The notes: a model not told the origin generated them from the sequence alone. 64,000 bases of DNA from Lewinellaceae bacterium (GCA_020636075.1 JACJYO010000001.1:186001-250000); one strand, 5' to 3'; shown: positions 1 to 8,358, numbered from the stretch's first letter. Translations and numbers: made by a program.

Positions 1-417
1 CGCCGTGAAGCCCAGCGGGTTGTCGCCGAATACTGCCGGATGGGCGCTGTGCTAAAAATCAGCGATACGGATTGCTTCAGCCTGTATGGTGAAGACAAAT
101 CAGCGCCGGAAGCCATTTTGGAACAATTCCTGAAAATGGGCGCCAGCGAGATTTGCTACACGCTGGGTGCAAACGGCTGTTGGGTAGCCGACTCCAAGAA
201 CCAGCATTTTGTACCTGCCCGCCCGGTGGAAATGAAAGACCCCATCGGTGCCGGTGATGCTTTTTGGGCAGGATACCTGACAGCCTATCTAGACGGCAAA
301 ACACTGGAAGAACGCGCGATGGCTGGCCGGAGGTTGGCAGAGGTGAAAATCAGTAACTTTGGCCCATTGGCCGACAAGATTGATCGGAACCTCCTCTACT
401 CCGATATGCATGAATGA
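1..417 (+). CDS. PfkB-family carbohydrate kinase, C-terminal part (gene begins outside window)
   Basis: The reading frame is open from the first base, so this is the 3' part of a longer gene; 138 residues are visible. The segment carries the PfkB/ribokinase C-terminal signature, with GANGCW (nucleotide-side glycine loop) followed by DPIGAGDAFWAGYL. In this family the GAGD stretch forms the anion hole and its aspartate is the catalytic base for phosphorylating a sugar hydroxyl with ATP. The substrate-recognition N-terminal half is missing, so the sugar cannot be told; fructose, ribose, adenosine or similar are possible. The stop codon overlaps the start of the next gene by 8 bases, which suggests translational coupling. 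Confidence 0.85.
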   Translation, partial: RREAQRVVAEYCRMGAVLKISDTDCFSLYGEDKSAPEAILEQFLKMGASEICYTLGANGCWVADSKNQHFVPARPVEMKDPIGAGDAFWAGYLTAYLDGKTLEERAMAGRRLAEVKISNFGPLADKIDRNLLYSDMHE

Positions 418-919
418 TTCCTACCAGTTTAATGCTGTAATTGAAAAATTTAATTCCCGGCTCTGGACCTACCACTTCAAGGTGCCCGGTGTTATTGCTG
501 CTGTTTTTAAGGAAAACAATGCCAGCCGTGTAGTTTGTACCCTCAATGGACAGGAGACTTTCCAGTGTGCCATAATGCCATGGAGCGACGGCATATTTTT
601 CATAAACGTTAATAAAAAACTTCGGGACAAACTTGGCTTAAGCATTGGCAGTCCGGTGCAGGTGGATCTCCGGAAGGACGAAAGCCAATACGGGTTGCCA
701 ATGCCGGAAGAACTTGACGAATTGCTCAAGCAAGATGAACCGGGCGATGATTTGTTCCAGGCACTCACGCCCGGAAAAAAGCGCACACTGTTGCACTTCA
801 TCGGGTCGGTTAAAAACCCCGACTTGCGGATGCACCGTGCACTTTTAGTGGTTGAGCACCTCAAGGAAAACAATGGTAAGATCGATTTCGAATACCTGTA
901 TGCCAACCTGAAGCCGTAG
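410..919 (+). CDS. YdeI/OmpD-associated family protein with DUF1905 domain
   Basis: This 169-residue protein has two parts known from the DUF1905/YdeI family. Residues about 5-80 form the beta-rich DUF1905 domain. Residues about 95-169 form the helical YdeI/OmpD-associated region, with the typical LTPGKKRTLLHFI stretch. The family has been linked to bacteriocin or peptide resistance in some bacteria, but its biochemistry is not established. I chose the ATG at 410 because it places the family N-terminus (MNDSYQF) first. A longer in-frame start at 359 would lie deep inside the upstream kinase gene. The gene overlaps that kinase by 8 bases. Confidence 0.8.
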   Translation: MNDSYQFNAVIEKFNSRLWTYHFKVPGVIAAVFKENNASRVVCTLNGQETFQCAIMPWSDGIFFINVNKKLRDKLGLSIGSPVQVDLRKDESQYGLPMPEELDELLKQDEPGDDLFQALTPGKKRTLLHFIGSVKNPDLRMHRALLVVEHLKENNGKIDFEYLYANLKP

Positions 920-929
920 ATCAATCGGT

Positions 930-1514
930 TTAAAAAGCAGCCCGCTGTTGGCGCACCATTTCTTGTAAGTCCGGAAAAAACACCTTGAAATCAACTGAGA
1001 ATTGTTCGAGGTTGTCAAAAAAGTAAACCAGCAAGGCAGTGGAGTCGATTTTGCCTAGCAAACGGCGCTCAAATTGATGTAACACCCATTCCAGTCCTTC
1101 CCTGGTTTGATAACCGTGTAAAAACCGACCGGCCAGCATATGTGGTACCCGGCGCTGTAATTTTTCCGGCATTTCTTCCTTCTGATTTTCCAAATGGGTG
1201 TATGTCCAACTGGCAAATTCATCAAAGTCAACATCCGTTACGGCACTCCAGTATTTGCAAAGTAAATGGTCGTACAAAATGTCCATTATCGGCGGCGCAT
1301 ACCTGCCGGCAAATGGCCTGATACGTGCAACACTTTGATGCGTGGCAGCGTGATTGTCGGTAAAACTATCAATCGACCGGTGCAGCATAATGCCGCGCTG
1401 AACCGGCACGGGATATTCTTCCCAGGTTCGACCTTTTACAAAATCACCGATAAAATTGCCCAGTAACAAATCCGGGTCGGCGAATGAGAGAAAACAATGT
1501 GCGGTATGATTCAT
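930..1514 (-). CDS. acpH: acyl carrier protein phosphodiesterase (AcpH family)
   Basis: AcpH removes the 4'-phosphopantetheine group from holo-acyl carrier protein and acts in the cytoplasm. The product is 194 residues, matching the family's usual length of about 190. It shows the family landmarks NFIGDFVKG near residue 20 and GIMLHRSIDSFTDNH near residue 40; the His and Asp residues there are of the HD-phosphatase type. I chose the ATG at 1514 because family members start with a short M-N-x-x-A-H motif, seen here as MNHTAHCF. An upstream in-frame start at 1589 would add an unrelated hydrophobic stretch. It converges on the preceding gene with only 10 bases between stops. Confidence 0.85.
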   Translation of the reverse strand: MNHTAHCFLSFADPDLLLGNFIGDFVKGRTWEEYPVPVQRGIMLHRSIDSFTDNHAATHQSVARIRPFAGRYAPPIMDILYDHLLCKYWSAVTDVDFDEFASWTYTHLENQKEEMPEKLQRRVPHMLAGRFLHGYQTREGLEWVLHQFERRLLGKIDSTALLVYFFDNLEQFSVDFKVFFPDLQEMVRQQRAAF

Positions 1515-1638
1515 CCAGGCAACTTTCTTTTCAAATGCGAAACACAGGGAAAACAAATGCAGCGCAAATAGCACCTTGGGAAGGCTCAATTGATTGATTT
1601 GGTGTAAACGCTACACACAAACTTCTGAATTGTTCGCT

Positions 1639-1646
1639 TACCTTTG
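1639..1646 (+). promoter_or_regulatory. Bacteroidota -7 promoter element TACCTTTG
   Basis: TACCTTTG fits the Bacteroidota primary sigma -7 consensus TAnnTTTG and lies 51 bases before the TrpF-like gene. No clear -33 TTTG is seen at the right distance. Confidence 0.5.
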
Positions 1647-1697
1647 CGCCCGCTTTAGCCAAAGCTAGCGTTTTTTCGGGCAAAGTATTGTATCTGC

Positions 1698-2348
1698 ATG
1701 ACGACTCGAGTAAAAATTTGCTGCATCAAAACACCGGAAGAGGCACGGGAAGCCGTTGCGTTCGGTGCAGCAGCTCTTGGACTTGTGGGGAGCATGCCCA
1801 GCGGTCCGGGTGTGATTGACGACACACAAATCGCTCATATAGCCCGGAGCATACCGCCAGGTGTTGCCAGTTTTTTGTTAACGAGCGAAACGTCTGCCCC
1901 GGCAATTATTCAGCATCAGCAACGGGTTCATACAAATACGCTGCAATTGGTAGACCGGGTGGCTCCCGAAGCCTATCAGGTCATTCGAAGGGAGTTGCCA
2001 AGCGTAAAAATCGTTCAGGTCATCCATGTCCTTGACGAACAATCCGTTGACGAGGCAATCGCTGCTGCGGCATTTGTCGATGCCTTGCTTTTGGACAGTG
2101 GCAACCCTAATTTGAAGGTGAAAGTTTTGGGCGGAACAGGACAAACCCACGATTGGCGTTTGAGCAGAAAAATTCGTACCCGGGTTTCGGTCCCCGTCTA
2201 TTTGGCCGGAGGCCTGACCCCTGAAAATGCCCGGGCCGCAATCGAATCAGTTGAGCCTTTTGGGCTTGATTTATGCAGCGGCGTGCGAACGAAGGGGAAC
2301 CTCGACCTGACCAAACTTGAAAAATTCTTTGCGGCTATCCGCACCTAA
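1698..2348 (+). CDS. phosphoribosylanthranilate isomerase (TrpF)-like barrel protein
   Basis: The 216-residue protein has the TrpF (beta-alpha)8-barrel pattern. The N-terminal strand KICCIK carries the catalytic-base cysteine position, the middle strand has LLLDS with the general-acid aspartate, and the C-terminal phosphate-binding strands are LAGGLTPENA and DLCSGVRTKG. TrpF isomerises N-(5-phosphoribosyl)anthranilate in tryptophan synthesis. Two features differ from typical TrpF. The glycine after the catalytic cysteine is Cys, and the SPR motif, whose arginine binds the anthranilate carboxylate, is replaced by MPSGPGVI. No other trp genes are nearby. It may therefore belong to a TrpF-like subfamily with another substrate. 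It lies 36 bases upstream of ychF and is probably cotranscribed. Confidence 0.75.
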   Translation: MTTRVKICCIKTPEEAREAVAFGAAALGLVGSMPSGPGVIDDTQIAHIARSIPPGVASFLLTSETSAPAIIQHQQRVHTNTLQLVDRVAPEAYQVIRRELPSVKIVQVIHVLDEQSVDEAIAAAAFVDALLLDSGNPNLKVKVLGGTGQTHDWRLSRKIRTRVSVPVYLAGGLTPENARAAIESVEPFGLDLCSGVRTKGNLDLTKLEKFFAAIRT

Positions 2349-2384
2349 TATTCAACTTGTTAAATCTTTTTATTCGCAAATTCC

Positions 2385-3491
2385 ATGGCTCTACAATGTG
2401 GCATCGTCGGCTTACCGAATGTTGGAAAATCGACACTTTTCAATGCACTCACCAGCGGAAAGGCGCTGGCCGCTAACTACCCATTCGCTACGAAAGATCC
2501 CAACGTTGGTGTGATTACGGTGCCGGACCCACGGCTCGACAAATTGGCCGAACTGGTCAACCCACAGCGTACCATCCCTACCACGGTGGAAATTGTTGAC
2601 ATTGCCGGACTGATCAAAGGCGCCAGCAAAGGCGAGGGTTTAGGTAACCAGTTTCTGGCGAATATCCGCGAAGTAGATGCCATCGTCCATGTTATCCGTT
2701 GCTTCGACGACGACAACGTCGTGCATGTGGATGGGTCTGTGGATCCGGTGCGCGATAAAGAAATTATCGACCTGGAACTTGGTTTGAAGGACCTGGAAAC
2801 CATTGAAAAGCGGATCGATAAAGTAGCCCGGGCTGCAAAAGCCGGTATAAAAAGTGAGGTTCAACTCCTGGAATCGCTCAACCAGATAAAAGCGCACCTG
2901 GAAAGCGGTAAGGCCGCCCGCTTAATGCTGCCGAATTTGGATCCGGATGGGGTAAAGCTGCTGACCAAGGATCTTTCTCTCCTGACAGCAAAACCAACGC
3001 TCTACGTTTGCAATGTGGATGAGGCCGGCATGCAGGGTGGCAATGCGCATTCTGAAGCCTTGAAAGCGGCTGTTGCCCATGAAAATGCGGAGGTCATTCT
3101 GATTTGCGCGGGTATCGAAGCCCAGATCGCGGAAATGGAATCGGAAGCAGAGCAGCAGGAATTCCTTGAAATGATGGGCCTGGAAGTACCCGGCAAAAAC
3201 ATTCTGATCCATGCGAGTTATTCCCTGCTCGACCTGATCACGTATTTTACCGCAGGTGAAAAGGAAGTGCGGGCCTGGACTGTTCGGCGGGGCGCCAAAG
3301 CCCCGGAAGCTGCCGGGGTAATTCACTCCGATTTTGAAAAAGGTTTTATCCGGGCTGAAGTAATTAAATACAACGACTTTTTACAGTACAAATCGGAGGC
3401 GAAAGTCAAAGAGGCTGGTAAGATGGCCGTTGAAGGCAAAGAATATGTGGTTGTAGACGGAGACATCATGCACTTCCGCTTCAACGTCTGA
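2385..3491 (+). CDS. ychF: redox-regulated ATPase YchF (OLA1/Obg family)
   Basis: YchF is a universally conserved TRAFAC-class P-loop protein that hydrolyses ATP rather than GTP and associates with ribosomes. The 368-residue length is normal. Visible motifs are the P-loop GLPNVGKST (residues 9-17), the G3 region DIAGLIKGASKGEGLGN, and NVDE near residue 209. That last motif replaces NKxD and explains the loss of guanine specificity. A TGS domain occupies about residues 285-366 and ends with the conserved YVVVDGDIMHFRFNV. The gene converges on accD with about 50 bases between stops. Confidence 0.95.
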   Translation: MALQCGIVGLPNVGKSTLFNALTSGKALAANYPFATKDPNVGVITVPDPRLDKLAELVNPQRTIPTTVEIVDIAGLIKGASKGEGLGNQFLANIREVDAIVHVIRCFDDDNVVHVDGSVDPVRDKEIIDLELGLKDLETIEKRIDKVARAAKAGIKSEVQLLESLNQIKAHLESGKAARLMLPNLDPDGVKLLTKDLSLLTAKPTLYVCNVDEAGMQGGNAHSEALKAAVAHENAEVILICAGIEAQIAEMESEAEQQEFLEMMGLEVPGKNILIHASYSLLDLITYFTAGEKEVRAWTVRRGAKAPEAAGVIHSDFEKGFIRAEVIKYNDFLQYKSEAKVKEAGKMAVEGKEYVVVDGDIMHFRFNV

Positions 3492-3540
3492 GCAGGTTAT
3501 TTTTTCTCTAAATAAAAAAGCGAGAAACGCTCGGCGGGCT

Positions 3541-4398
3541 TTACGCACGCCGGGCTTTTGCAAAAATACCGAGCAGGTCGCCGAGGGTTTCTTTCAGATC
3601 TTTGCGATTGACAACCAGATCAAGAAAACCGCTTTCCAGCAGAAATTCCGCTGTTTGGAAACCTTCGGGTAAATCCCGTTTGATCGTTTCGCGAATAACG
3701 CGCGGCCCGGCAAAGCCGATAAGTGCTTGCGGCTCAGCCATATTGATGTCGCCGAGCATGGCATAAGATGCTGTAACTCCGCCCGTAGTCGGGTCAGTCA
3801 TTAATGAAATGTAAGGCAATTGTGCTTTAGCCAACAGTGTCAATTTGGCACTTGTTTTAGCCATTTGCATGAGGGAGAACGCGCTCTCCATCATCCGGGC
3901 TCCTCCTGATTTGGAAATAATGAGCAGGGCGGATTTGGTTTTGATCGCCCGATCGATGGCCAGGGATATTTTTTCGCCTACTACAGATCCCATGGAGCCT
4001 CCAATAAAGCGGAAATCCATTGCAGCCACAACCAGTTTATGCCCGTGTACTTTCCCTTCCGCAACGGCCATTGCATCGTTAAGTTCAGTTTTGGCCATTG
4101 TGTCGGTTATCCGTTGGGAATATTGTTTCAAATCTGTGAAGTTCAGAAAGTCTACTGAAGCCAATTCATCGAACAACCGTTTGTACGAATTCTCGTCAAA
4201 TAAAATTTCAAAATACTCCTGGGAACCAATCTGACTGTGGTAATCACATTTGGGGCATTTGTACCAATTCTCCTGAAATTCCTTCGCGGTACTGGTTTCC
4301 TTACAAGATTTGCATTGGAACCATATCCCCTGGGGGACATCTTTTTTGGATTTCGTAGCGGTTGTAACCCCTTCTTTAAGTCGTTTGAACCAACTCAT
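3541..4398 (-). CDS. accD: acetyl-CoA carboxylase carboxyltransferase subunit beta
   Basis: AccD is the beta subunit of the cytoplasmic carboxyltransferase that moves CO2 from biotin to acetyl-CoA, making malonyl-CoA for fatty acid synthesis. The 285-residue product starts with a zinc ribbon (Cys29, Cys32, Cys48, Cys51), followed by the crotonase-like carboxyltransferase core with SGGARMMES and TDPTTGGVTASYAMLGD. I chose the start at 4398 because MSWFKRLK is the normal family N-terminus. The frame extends upstream to 4518 but that extension looks like untranslated leader. The alpha subunit and biotin carboxylase genes are not in this window. Confidence 0.95.
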   Translation of the reverse strand: MSWFKRLKEGVTTATKSKKDVPQGIWFQCKSCKETSTAKEFQENWYKCPKCDYHSQIGSQEYFEILFDENSYKRLFDELASVDFLNFTDLKQYSQRITDTMAKTELNDAMAVAEGKVHGHKLVVAAMDFRFIGGSMGSVVGEKISLAIDRAIKTKSALLIISKSGGARMMESAFSLMQMAKTSAKLTLLAKAQLPYISLMTDPTTGGVTASYAMLGDINMAEPQALIGFAGPRVIRETIKRDLPEGFQTAEFLLESGFLDLVVNRKDLKETLGDLLGIFAKARRA

Positions 4399-4483
4399 AT
4401 GGACTGGTTTGTTAAATTGGAACGCGGTGTCAGACAGGTTGCGTTTCCGATTTTCTTTAACGGTGAGTTTCTGCACCAAGGGC

Positions 4484-4491
4484 CAAAGATA
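4484..4491 (-). promoter_or_regulatory. -7 promoter element TATCTTTG (minus strand)
   Basis: On the minus strand this reads TATCTTTG, fitting TAnnTTTG, 86 bases upstream of the accD start. Confidence 0.4.
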
Positions 4492-4616
4492 GGCAGAGTT
4501 CCAAAATTTGGTAAGCATCCTGCATATCCTGTTTCAAAGGTACTGAATTGACTGGGAGCTTGCCAATTGCTGTTATTTTTTTTCCGGCAAGGCGTAGTTT
4601 CAATAGCGCGCTGGCC

Positions 4617-4624
4617 TACCTTTG
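4617..4624 (+). promoter_or_regulatory. -7 promoter element TACCTTTG for the ccm-gdhA operon
   Basis: TACCTTTG ends 12 bases before the ccmB start codon, so the transcript would have a very short leader. It is the only consensus element before the four-gene operon. Confidence 0.5.
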
Positions 4625-4636
4625 CCGGCATAAGTT

Positions 4637-5293
4637 ATGCACTGGAAAAACCTATTTCCACTCCTCCGAAAGGAGTTCATTCTTGAATTCCGACAGCGCT
4701 ATGCCATCAGTGGTATTGTGCTTTACGTTTTCAGCATGGTATTCGTGGTGTACATTGCGTCCATTCGGGTTTCTCCACCGGTGTGGAATGTGTTGTTTTG
4801 GCTGATTGTGTTGTTTGCATCGATCAATGCCGTGGTTAAAAGTTTTGTCCAGGAAAGTGGTGCCCGCCAGCTTTACTATTATCAGCTTGCCGATCCGGTG
4901 CTCCTGGTGCTCACCAAGATTTTATACAACACCTTATTGTTGCTGGTGCTAAGCACCCTGGCATTTGGTGCCTATAGTTTGGTGGCAGGGAATCCCGTAA
5001 AGGACCATTTGTTATTCGCTTTGGTGATCCTATTGGGAAGTTTGGGGTTCTCAATTGCCTTTACGTTTATTGCCTCCATTGCTGCGAAAGCCAACAATAG
5101 CGCCACCTTGATGGCTATTCTTAGTTTCCCGGTAATACTTCCGATCTTACTGACTTTGGTGCGACTTTCGTCAATTGCTTTAGGTTTGATTCAGGATACT
5201 GCTTATACTCGTGATATAATTAACCTGCTTGCTATCGATACCATTTTGATTGCACTGACATTTGTCTTATTCCCGTACATTTGGAAGGATTGA
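4637..5293 (+). CDS. ccmB: haem exporter subunit CcmB (cytochrome c maturation)
   Basis: CcmB is the inner-membrane permease subunit of the CcmAB(C) ABC complex used in cytochrome c maturation. The 218-residue protein has about six hydrophobic segments and a cytoplasmic N-terminus starting MHWKNLFPLLRKEF, followed by the family-typical region with ESGARQLYYYQLADP near residue 75. It is the first gene of a compact operon (ccmB, ccmC, ccmD, gdhA). The ATPase subunit CcmA is not beside it, so it must be encoded elsewhere. Confidence 0.9.
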   Translation: MHWKNLFPLLRKEFILEFRQRYAISGIVLYVFSMVFVVYIASIRVSPPVWNVLFWLIVLFASINAVVKSFVQESGARQLYYYQLADPVLLVLTKILYNTLLLLVLSTLAFGAYSLVAGNPVKDHLLFALVILLGSLGFSIAFTFIASIAAKANNSATLMAILSFPVILPILLTLVRLSSIALGLIQDTAYTRDIINLLAIDTILIALTFVLFPYIWKD

Positions 5294-5296
5294 AAC

Positions 5297-5312
5297 AAAA
5301 CGTGCACGTTTT
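5297..5312. other. perfect 16-base palindrome between ccmB and ccmC
   Basis: AAAACGTGCACGTTTT is a perfect inverted repeat 3 bases after the ccmB stop. It could be an operator, a weak attenuator or chance. Confidence 0.35.
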
Positions 5313-5352
5313 TGCTAAAATCATGACGCCATACCGAATCTGAATAAATACT

Positions 5353-6408
5353 ATGTGGTGGAAAGCGCTTTCAATAGTTCTGATTATTTATACCATACTT
5401 GCCGGTATGCTTGTTCCGCTCAAATCCGGGATTCAACGGGCAGAACCTGCATTTGCAAAAGCCGGAGAAGAGGTGAAATTCCGCTTTTACGGGTACAATA
5501 CATTTTTTCAAAAAGCAACTGATGCGCCCATCCGGGTTTGGTTGTACTACGATGATCAATTTGCCCTCGCTGCGTCAGATTTTAAAGCATTAAACGACAC
5601 CATTTTGGAAGCCAGTTTTCGTTTTCCACAACAACTGCCGGAAAGGAAAGCGTCGACAAGTCTGAATGCTTTGATTGATCATCCGGTTGCCGGAGCGTCG
5701 TTATTGCCCGCTGCGGTTTACCTGAGTTCAGATTCCCTGGCCCAAACTGACACCGTTTTGGCCAATGCCTGGACGGCCAATCCGGTTAAGCAGCTGCATG
5801 TACAATCCGGCTTCTCGTTTCCCTACCAAAACGTTATTTACGAAAGTATTCGAAATACCTACTTCCACGTTCCCATGTGGTTTGTTTTGTTATTCCTTTT
5901 CACGGCATCGGTTTGGTACAGTATCCAATATTTGCGAAACCCCGAGCCTGAAAATGACCGCCGGGCGGCTGCCTTTGCAGAAACCGGGCTGCTTTTTGGA
6001 GCCCTGGGATTAACAACAGGCATGATTTGGGCAAAGTATACCTGGGGGCAACCCTGGAGCAATGATATCAAGCAGCTGATGACCGCTGTGGCACTCCTGA
6101 TATATCTGGCATATTTTATTCTCCGGCGCTCTTTCGATGAATATGAAAAAGGTGCGCGATTGGCTGCCGTTTATAATATTTTTTCGTTTGCCTCCTTGAT
6201 CCCGCTGCTGTACATTGTACCCCGAATGTTTGCCAGTTTGCATCCGGGCGCTACCGGCAATCCGGCTTTTGGCAGTCAGGACCTGGACAACACCATGCGC
6301 GCCGTTTTTTATCCGGCAATTATTGGCTGGACATTGCTGGGCTTTTGGATTGCCCAATTGCGAATACGATATCAGCGACTTTATGACAAAGCACTGGGGC
6401 TGGAATAG
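5353..6408 (+). CDS. ccmC: cytochrome c biogenesis protein CcmC/CcsA-like, with soluble insertion
   Basis: This 351-residue protein belongs to the haem-handling CcmC/CcsA family. Residues about 3-22 form a first membrane helix, residues about 25-170 form a long soluble, probably periplasmic, region, and the remaining part has about five membrane helices. The haem-handling features are a WGQPWSND tryptophan-rich motif at residues 231-238 and histidines His172 (in YFHVPMW) and His297 (in SLHPG) on either side of it. The length exceeds the roughly 240 residues of proteobacterial CcmC because of the N-terminal insertion. The gene follows ccmB by 59 bases. Confidence 0.85.
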   Translation: MWWKALSIVLIIYTILAGMLVPLKSGIQRAEPAFAKAGEEVKFRFYGYNTFFQKATDAPIRVWLYYDDQFALAASDFKALNDTILEASFRFPQQLPERKASTSLNALIDHPVAGASLLPAAVYLSSDSLAQTDTVLANAWTANPVKQLHVQSGFSFPYQNVIYESIRNTYFHVPMWFVLLFLFTASVWYSIQYLRNPEPENDRRAAAFAETGLLFGALGLTTGMIWAKYTWGQPWSNDIKQLMTAVALLIYLAYFILRRSFDEYEKGARLAAVYNIFSFASLIPLLYIVPRMFASLHPGATGNPAFGSQDLDNTMRAVFYPAIIGWTLLGFWIAQLRIRYQRLYDKALGLE

Positions 6409-6459
6409 GTAGTAAATCCCGAAACCTTGAATCTTCAATCCTGTTACGACGAGCGAAAT

Positions 6460-6681
6460 ATGAAATATTATTACAGCCGAATAATTATTACATTCATTTT
6501 GATGCTGGCAATATCTTTGCCCGCCGTTTATGCTGAAGGCAACCGTGATTTCATGCGAGAAACCGGAAAAATCAATGTGGTAGTAGCCGTTATTTTATTG
6601 ATTTTTCTGGGGATCGTGTGGTATCTCGTTCGTCTTGAGCGAAAGCTAACCAAATTAGAGCACCAAACAAAAGACGATTAA
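6460..6681 (+). CDS. ccmD: CcmD family small membrane protein
   Basis: This 73-residue protein has a signal-anchor-like N-terminal hydrophobic stretch. A second membrane helix, VVVAVILLIFLGIVWYLVRL, follows at about residues 38-57, then a charged tail. That second half is typical of CcmD, which helps release holo-CcmE from the CcmABC complex. I chose the ATG at 6460 (MKYYYSRI); a start at 6427 is possible but adds no recognisable sequence. The stop codon TAA overlaps the gdhA ATG by one base (TAATG), so the two genes are probably translationally coupled. Confidence 0.75.
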   Translation: MKYYYSRIIITFILMLAISLPAVYAEGNRDFMRETGKINVVVAVILLIFLGIVWYLVRLERKLTKLEHQTKDD

Positions 6682-8096
6682 TGAGTGCAAAAATCAGTTT
6701 CTTTAAAAGCGTAGAACAATACGTTGACAAAGCTGCCAGCTACACCGACATACCGCGCGGGCTGGTCGAGCAAATCCGGGTATGCAACCTTGTACTCCAG
6801 ATCCGCTTCCCGATCCGGGTAGGCGACGACTACCAGGTAATCGAAGCATACCGTGTCCAGCATAGCCACCACCGGCTTCCGACCAAAGGCGGAATTCGCT
6901 ATGCCGAATCTGTTGATCAGGATGAGGTGATGGCTCTTGCTTCCCTTATGACCTACAAATGCGCCTTGGTAGACGTCCCTTTTGGTGGCGCGAAAGGGGG
7001 CATTCGAATCAACCCGGCAAATTATACCGTTGAGCAATTGCAAAACATCACACGACGGTATACGACAGAGTTGATCAAGAAAAACTTTATCGGACCCGGC
7101 ATCGACGTGCCAGCGCCGGACTATGGCACCGGCCCCCGGGAAATGGCCTGGATTCTCGATACCTACCAGGCTTTCCGGCATGGGGAGATTGACTCTATCG
7201 GTTGCGTAACGGGTAAACCGGTAACGCAAAATGGAATCCGGGGGCGTGCAGAAGCAACCGGAAGAGGGGTGTTTTACGGAATCCGGGAATGCATGTCTAT
7301 TGCCGAAGACATGAAAAAACTTGGGCTTTCAACTGGCATGGCAGGCAAAACCATTGTCGTTCAGGGTCTTGGAAATGTTGGCTACAATGCTGCCATTATC
7401 AGCCAATTGGAGGGCGATGCCAAAATCATTGGCGTTGCCGAGCGCGAAGGGTCGATACATGATCCCAAGGGTATTGATATTGACAAACTGATGGCTTTTC
7501 GCAAAGAGACAGGTTCTATTATCGGCTATCCGGGCTCTAAGCATATAGGTGGCCCGTCTGCTGCGTTGGAACTGGAGTGCGATATTTTGATCCCTGCTGC
7601 TCTTGAAAATCAAATTACGATTGACAATGCCGAACGGATCAAAGCCAAGATCATTGCCGAAGCTGCAAATGGCCCGATTACTGCCTATGCCGACCCAATT
7701 CTGCTAAAAAAAGGCACATTGATCCTTCCGGACTTTTACATTAATGCCGGGGGGGTAACTGTATCTTATTTTGAGTGGCTCAAGAACTTGTCACACCACC
7801 GTTTTGGCCGCCTGCAAAACCGGTTTCAGCACAATGCATTTGAAGGCATTCTTAATAAGGTGGAAGAAATGACGGGGAAACAGATCACCAAACGCGACCG
7901 TGATTTTCTGACCCGGGGTGGAACAGAACTTGAACTGGTCAACTCCGGCCTGGAGGATACCATGATCACTTCGTACCAGCAAATCCGTGAGACCTTCCTT
8001 CAAAACAGTAAAATTCCTGATATCCGGACCGCTGCATTTGTAAGTTCCATGAACAAAATTGCCAGTGATTATATCTCAATGGGCATTTTCCCGTAG
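6681..8096 (+). CDS. gdhA: Glu/Leu/Phe/Val family dehydrogenase (glutamate dehydrogenase)
   Basis: The enzyme interconverts glutamate with 2-oxoglutarate and ammonia using NAD(P). The 471-residue protein shows PTKGGIRY near residue 72, then MTYKCALVDVPFGGAKGG with the catalytic lysine region near residues 90-108. It also has ATGRGVFYG and the Rossmann dinucleotide loop GLGNVGYNA near residue 230. A KIIAEAANGPIT stretch and NAGGVTVSYFEW complete the core. Specificity for glutamate rather than a branched-chain or aromatic amino acid is probable but not proven by sequence. It is the last gene of the ccm operon and is followed by a strong terminator and an Lrp-type regulator. Confidence 0.9.
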   Translation: MSAKISFFKSVEQYVDKAASYTDIPRGLVEQIRVCNLVLQIRFPIRVGDDYQVIEAYRVQHSHHRLPTKGGIRYAESVDQDEVMALASLMTYKCALVDVPFGGAKGGIRINPANYTVEQLQNITRRYTTELIKKNFIGPGIDVPAPDYGTGPREMAWILDTYQAFRHGEIDSIGCVTGKPVTQNGIRGRAEATGRGVFYGIRECMSIAEDMKKLGLSTGMAGKTIVVQGLGNVGYNAAIISQLEGDAKIIGVAEREGSIHDPKGIDIDKLMAFRKETGSIIGYPGSKHIGGPSAALELECDILIPAALENQITIDNAERIKAKIIAEAANGPITAYADPILLKKGTLILPDFYINAGGVTVSYFEWLKNLSHHRFGRLQNRFQHNAFEGILNKVEEMTGKQITKRDRDFLTRGGTELELVNSGLEDTMITSYQQIRETFLQNSKIPDIRTAAFVSSMNKIASDYISMGIFP

Positions 8097-8119
8097 ATAA
8101 AAGAAGAATTACAGGCAAC

Positions 8120-8187
8120 AAGGTTGAATCAACAGAATTTGTTTGGCAGATTTATCTACCAAACGTGTTGATTCAACCTTTTTTTAT
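8120..8187 (+). terminator. rho-independent terminator of the ccm-gdhA operon
   Basis: A perfect 15-base stem (AAGGTTGAATCAACA at 8120-8134 with TGTTGATTCAACCTT at 8166-8180) encloses a second inner stem, GTTTGG/CCAAAC. It is followed directly by a run of T. Confidence 0.85.
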
Positions 8188-8327
8188 TTCAATGGACATA
8201 AGGGCATTTTTTAGCAAATATTTATTCGTAAAAGGCCGCAATTAAGCGCAAGCAGGCAAACATTATCTCAGATGTTCGATAAAATCGTCGCAAATTCAAA
8301 ATTTACAAAGGCTTTTTTAAAAAAATC

Positions 8328-8358
8328 TTGCACATAATTTTTTGCTACACTACCTTTG
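8328..8358 (+). promoter_or_regulatory. promoter of the Lrp-type regulator gene
   Basis: TTG at 8328-8330 and TACCTTTG at 8351-8358 are 20 bases apart, matching the Bacteroidota -33/-7 arrangement. The start codon is 46 bases downstream. Confidence 0.6.

Noticed and set aside
3500..3560. Terminator between ychF and accD
   Set aside because: Only 4-5 base-pair stems form here, one of them including the accD stop, and no strong T run follows.
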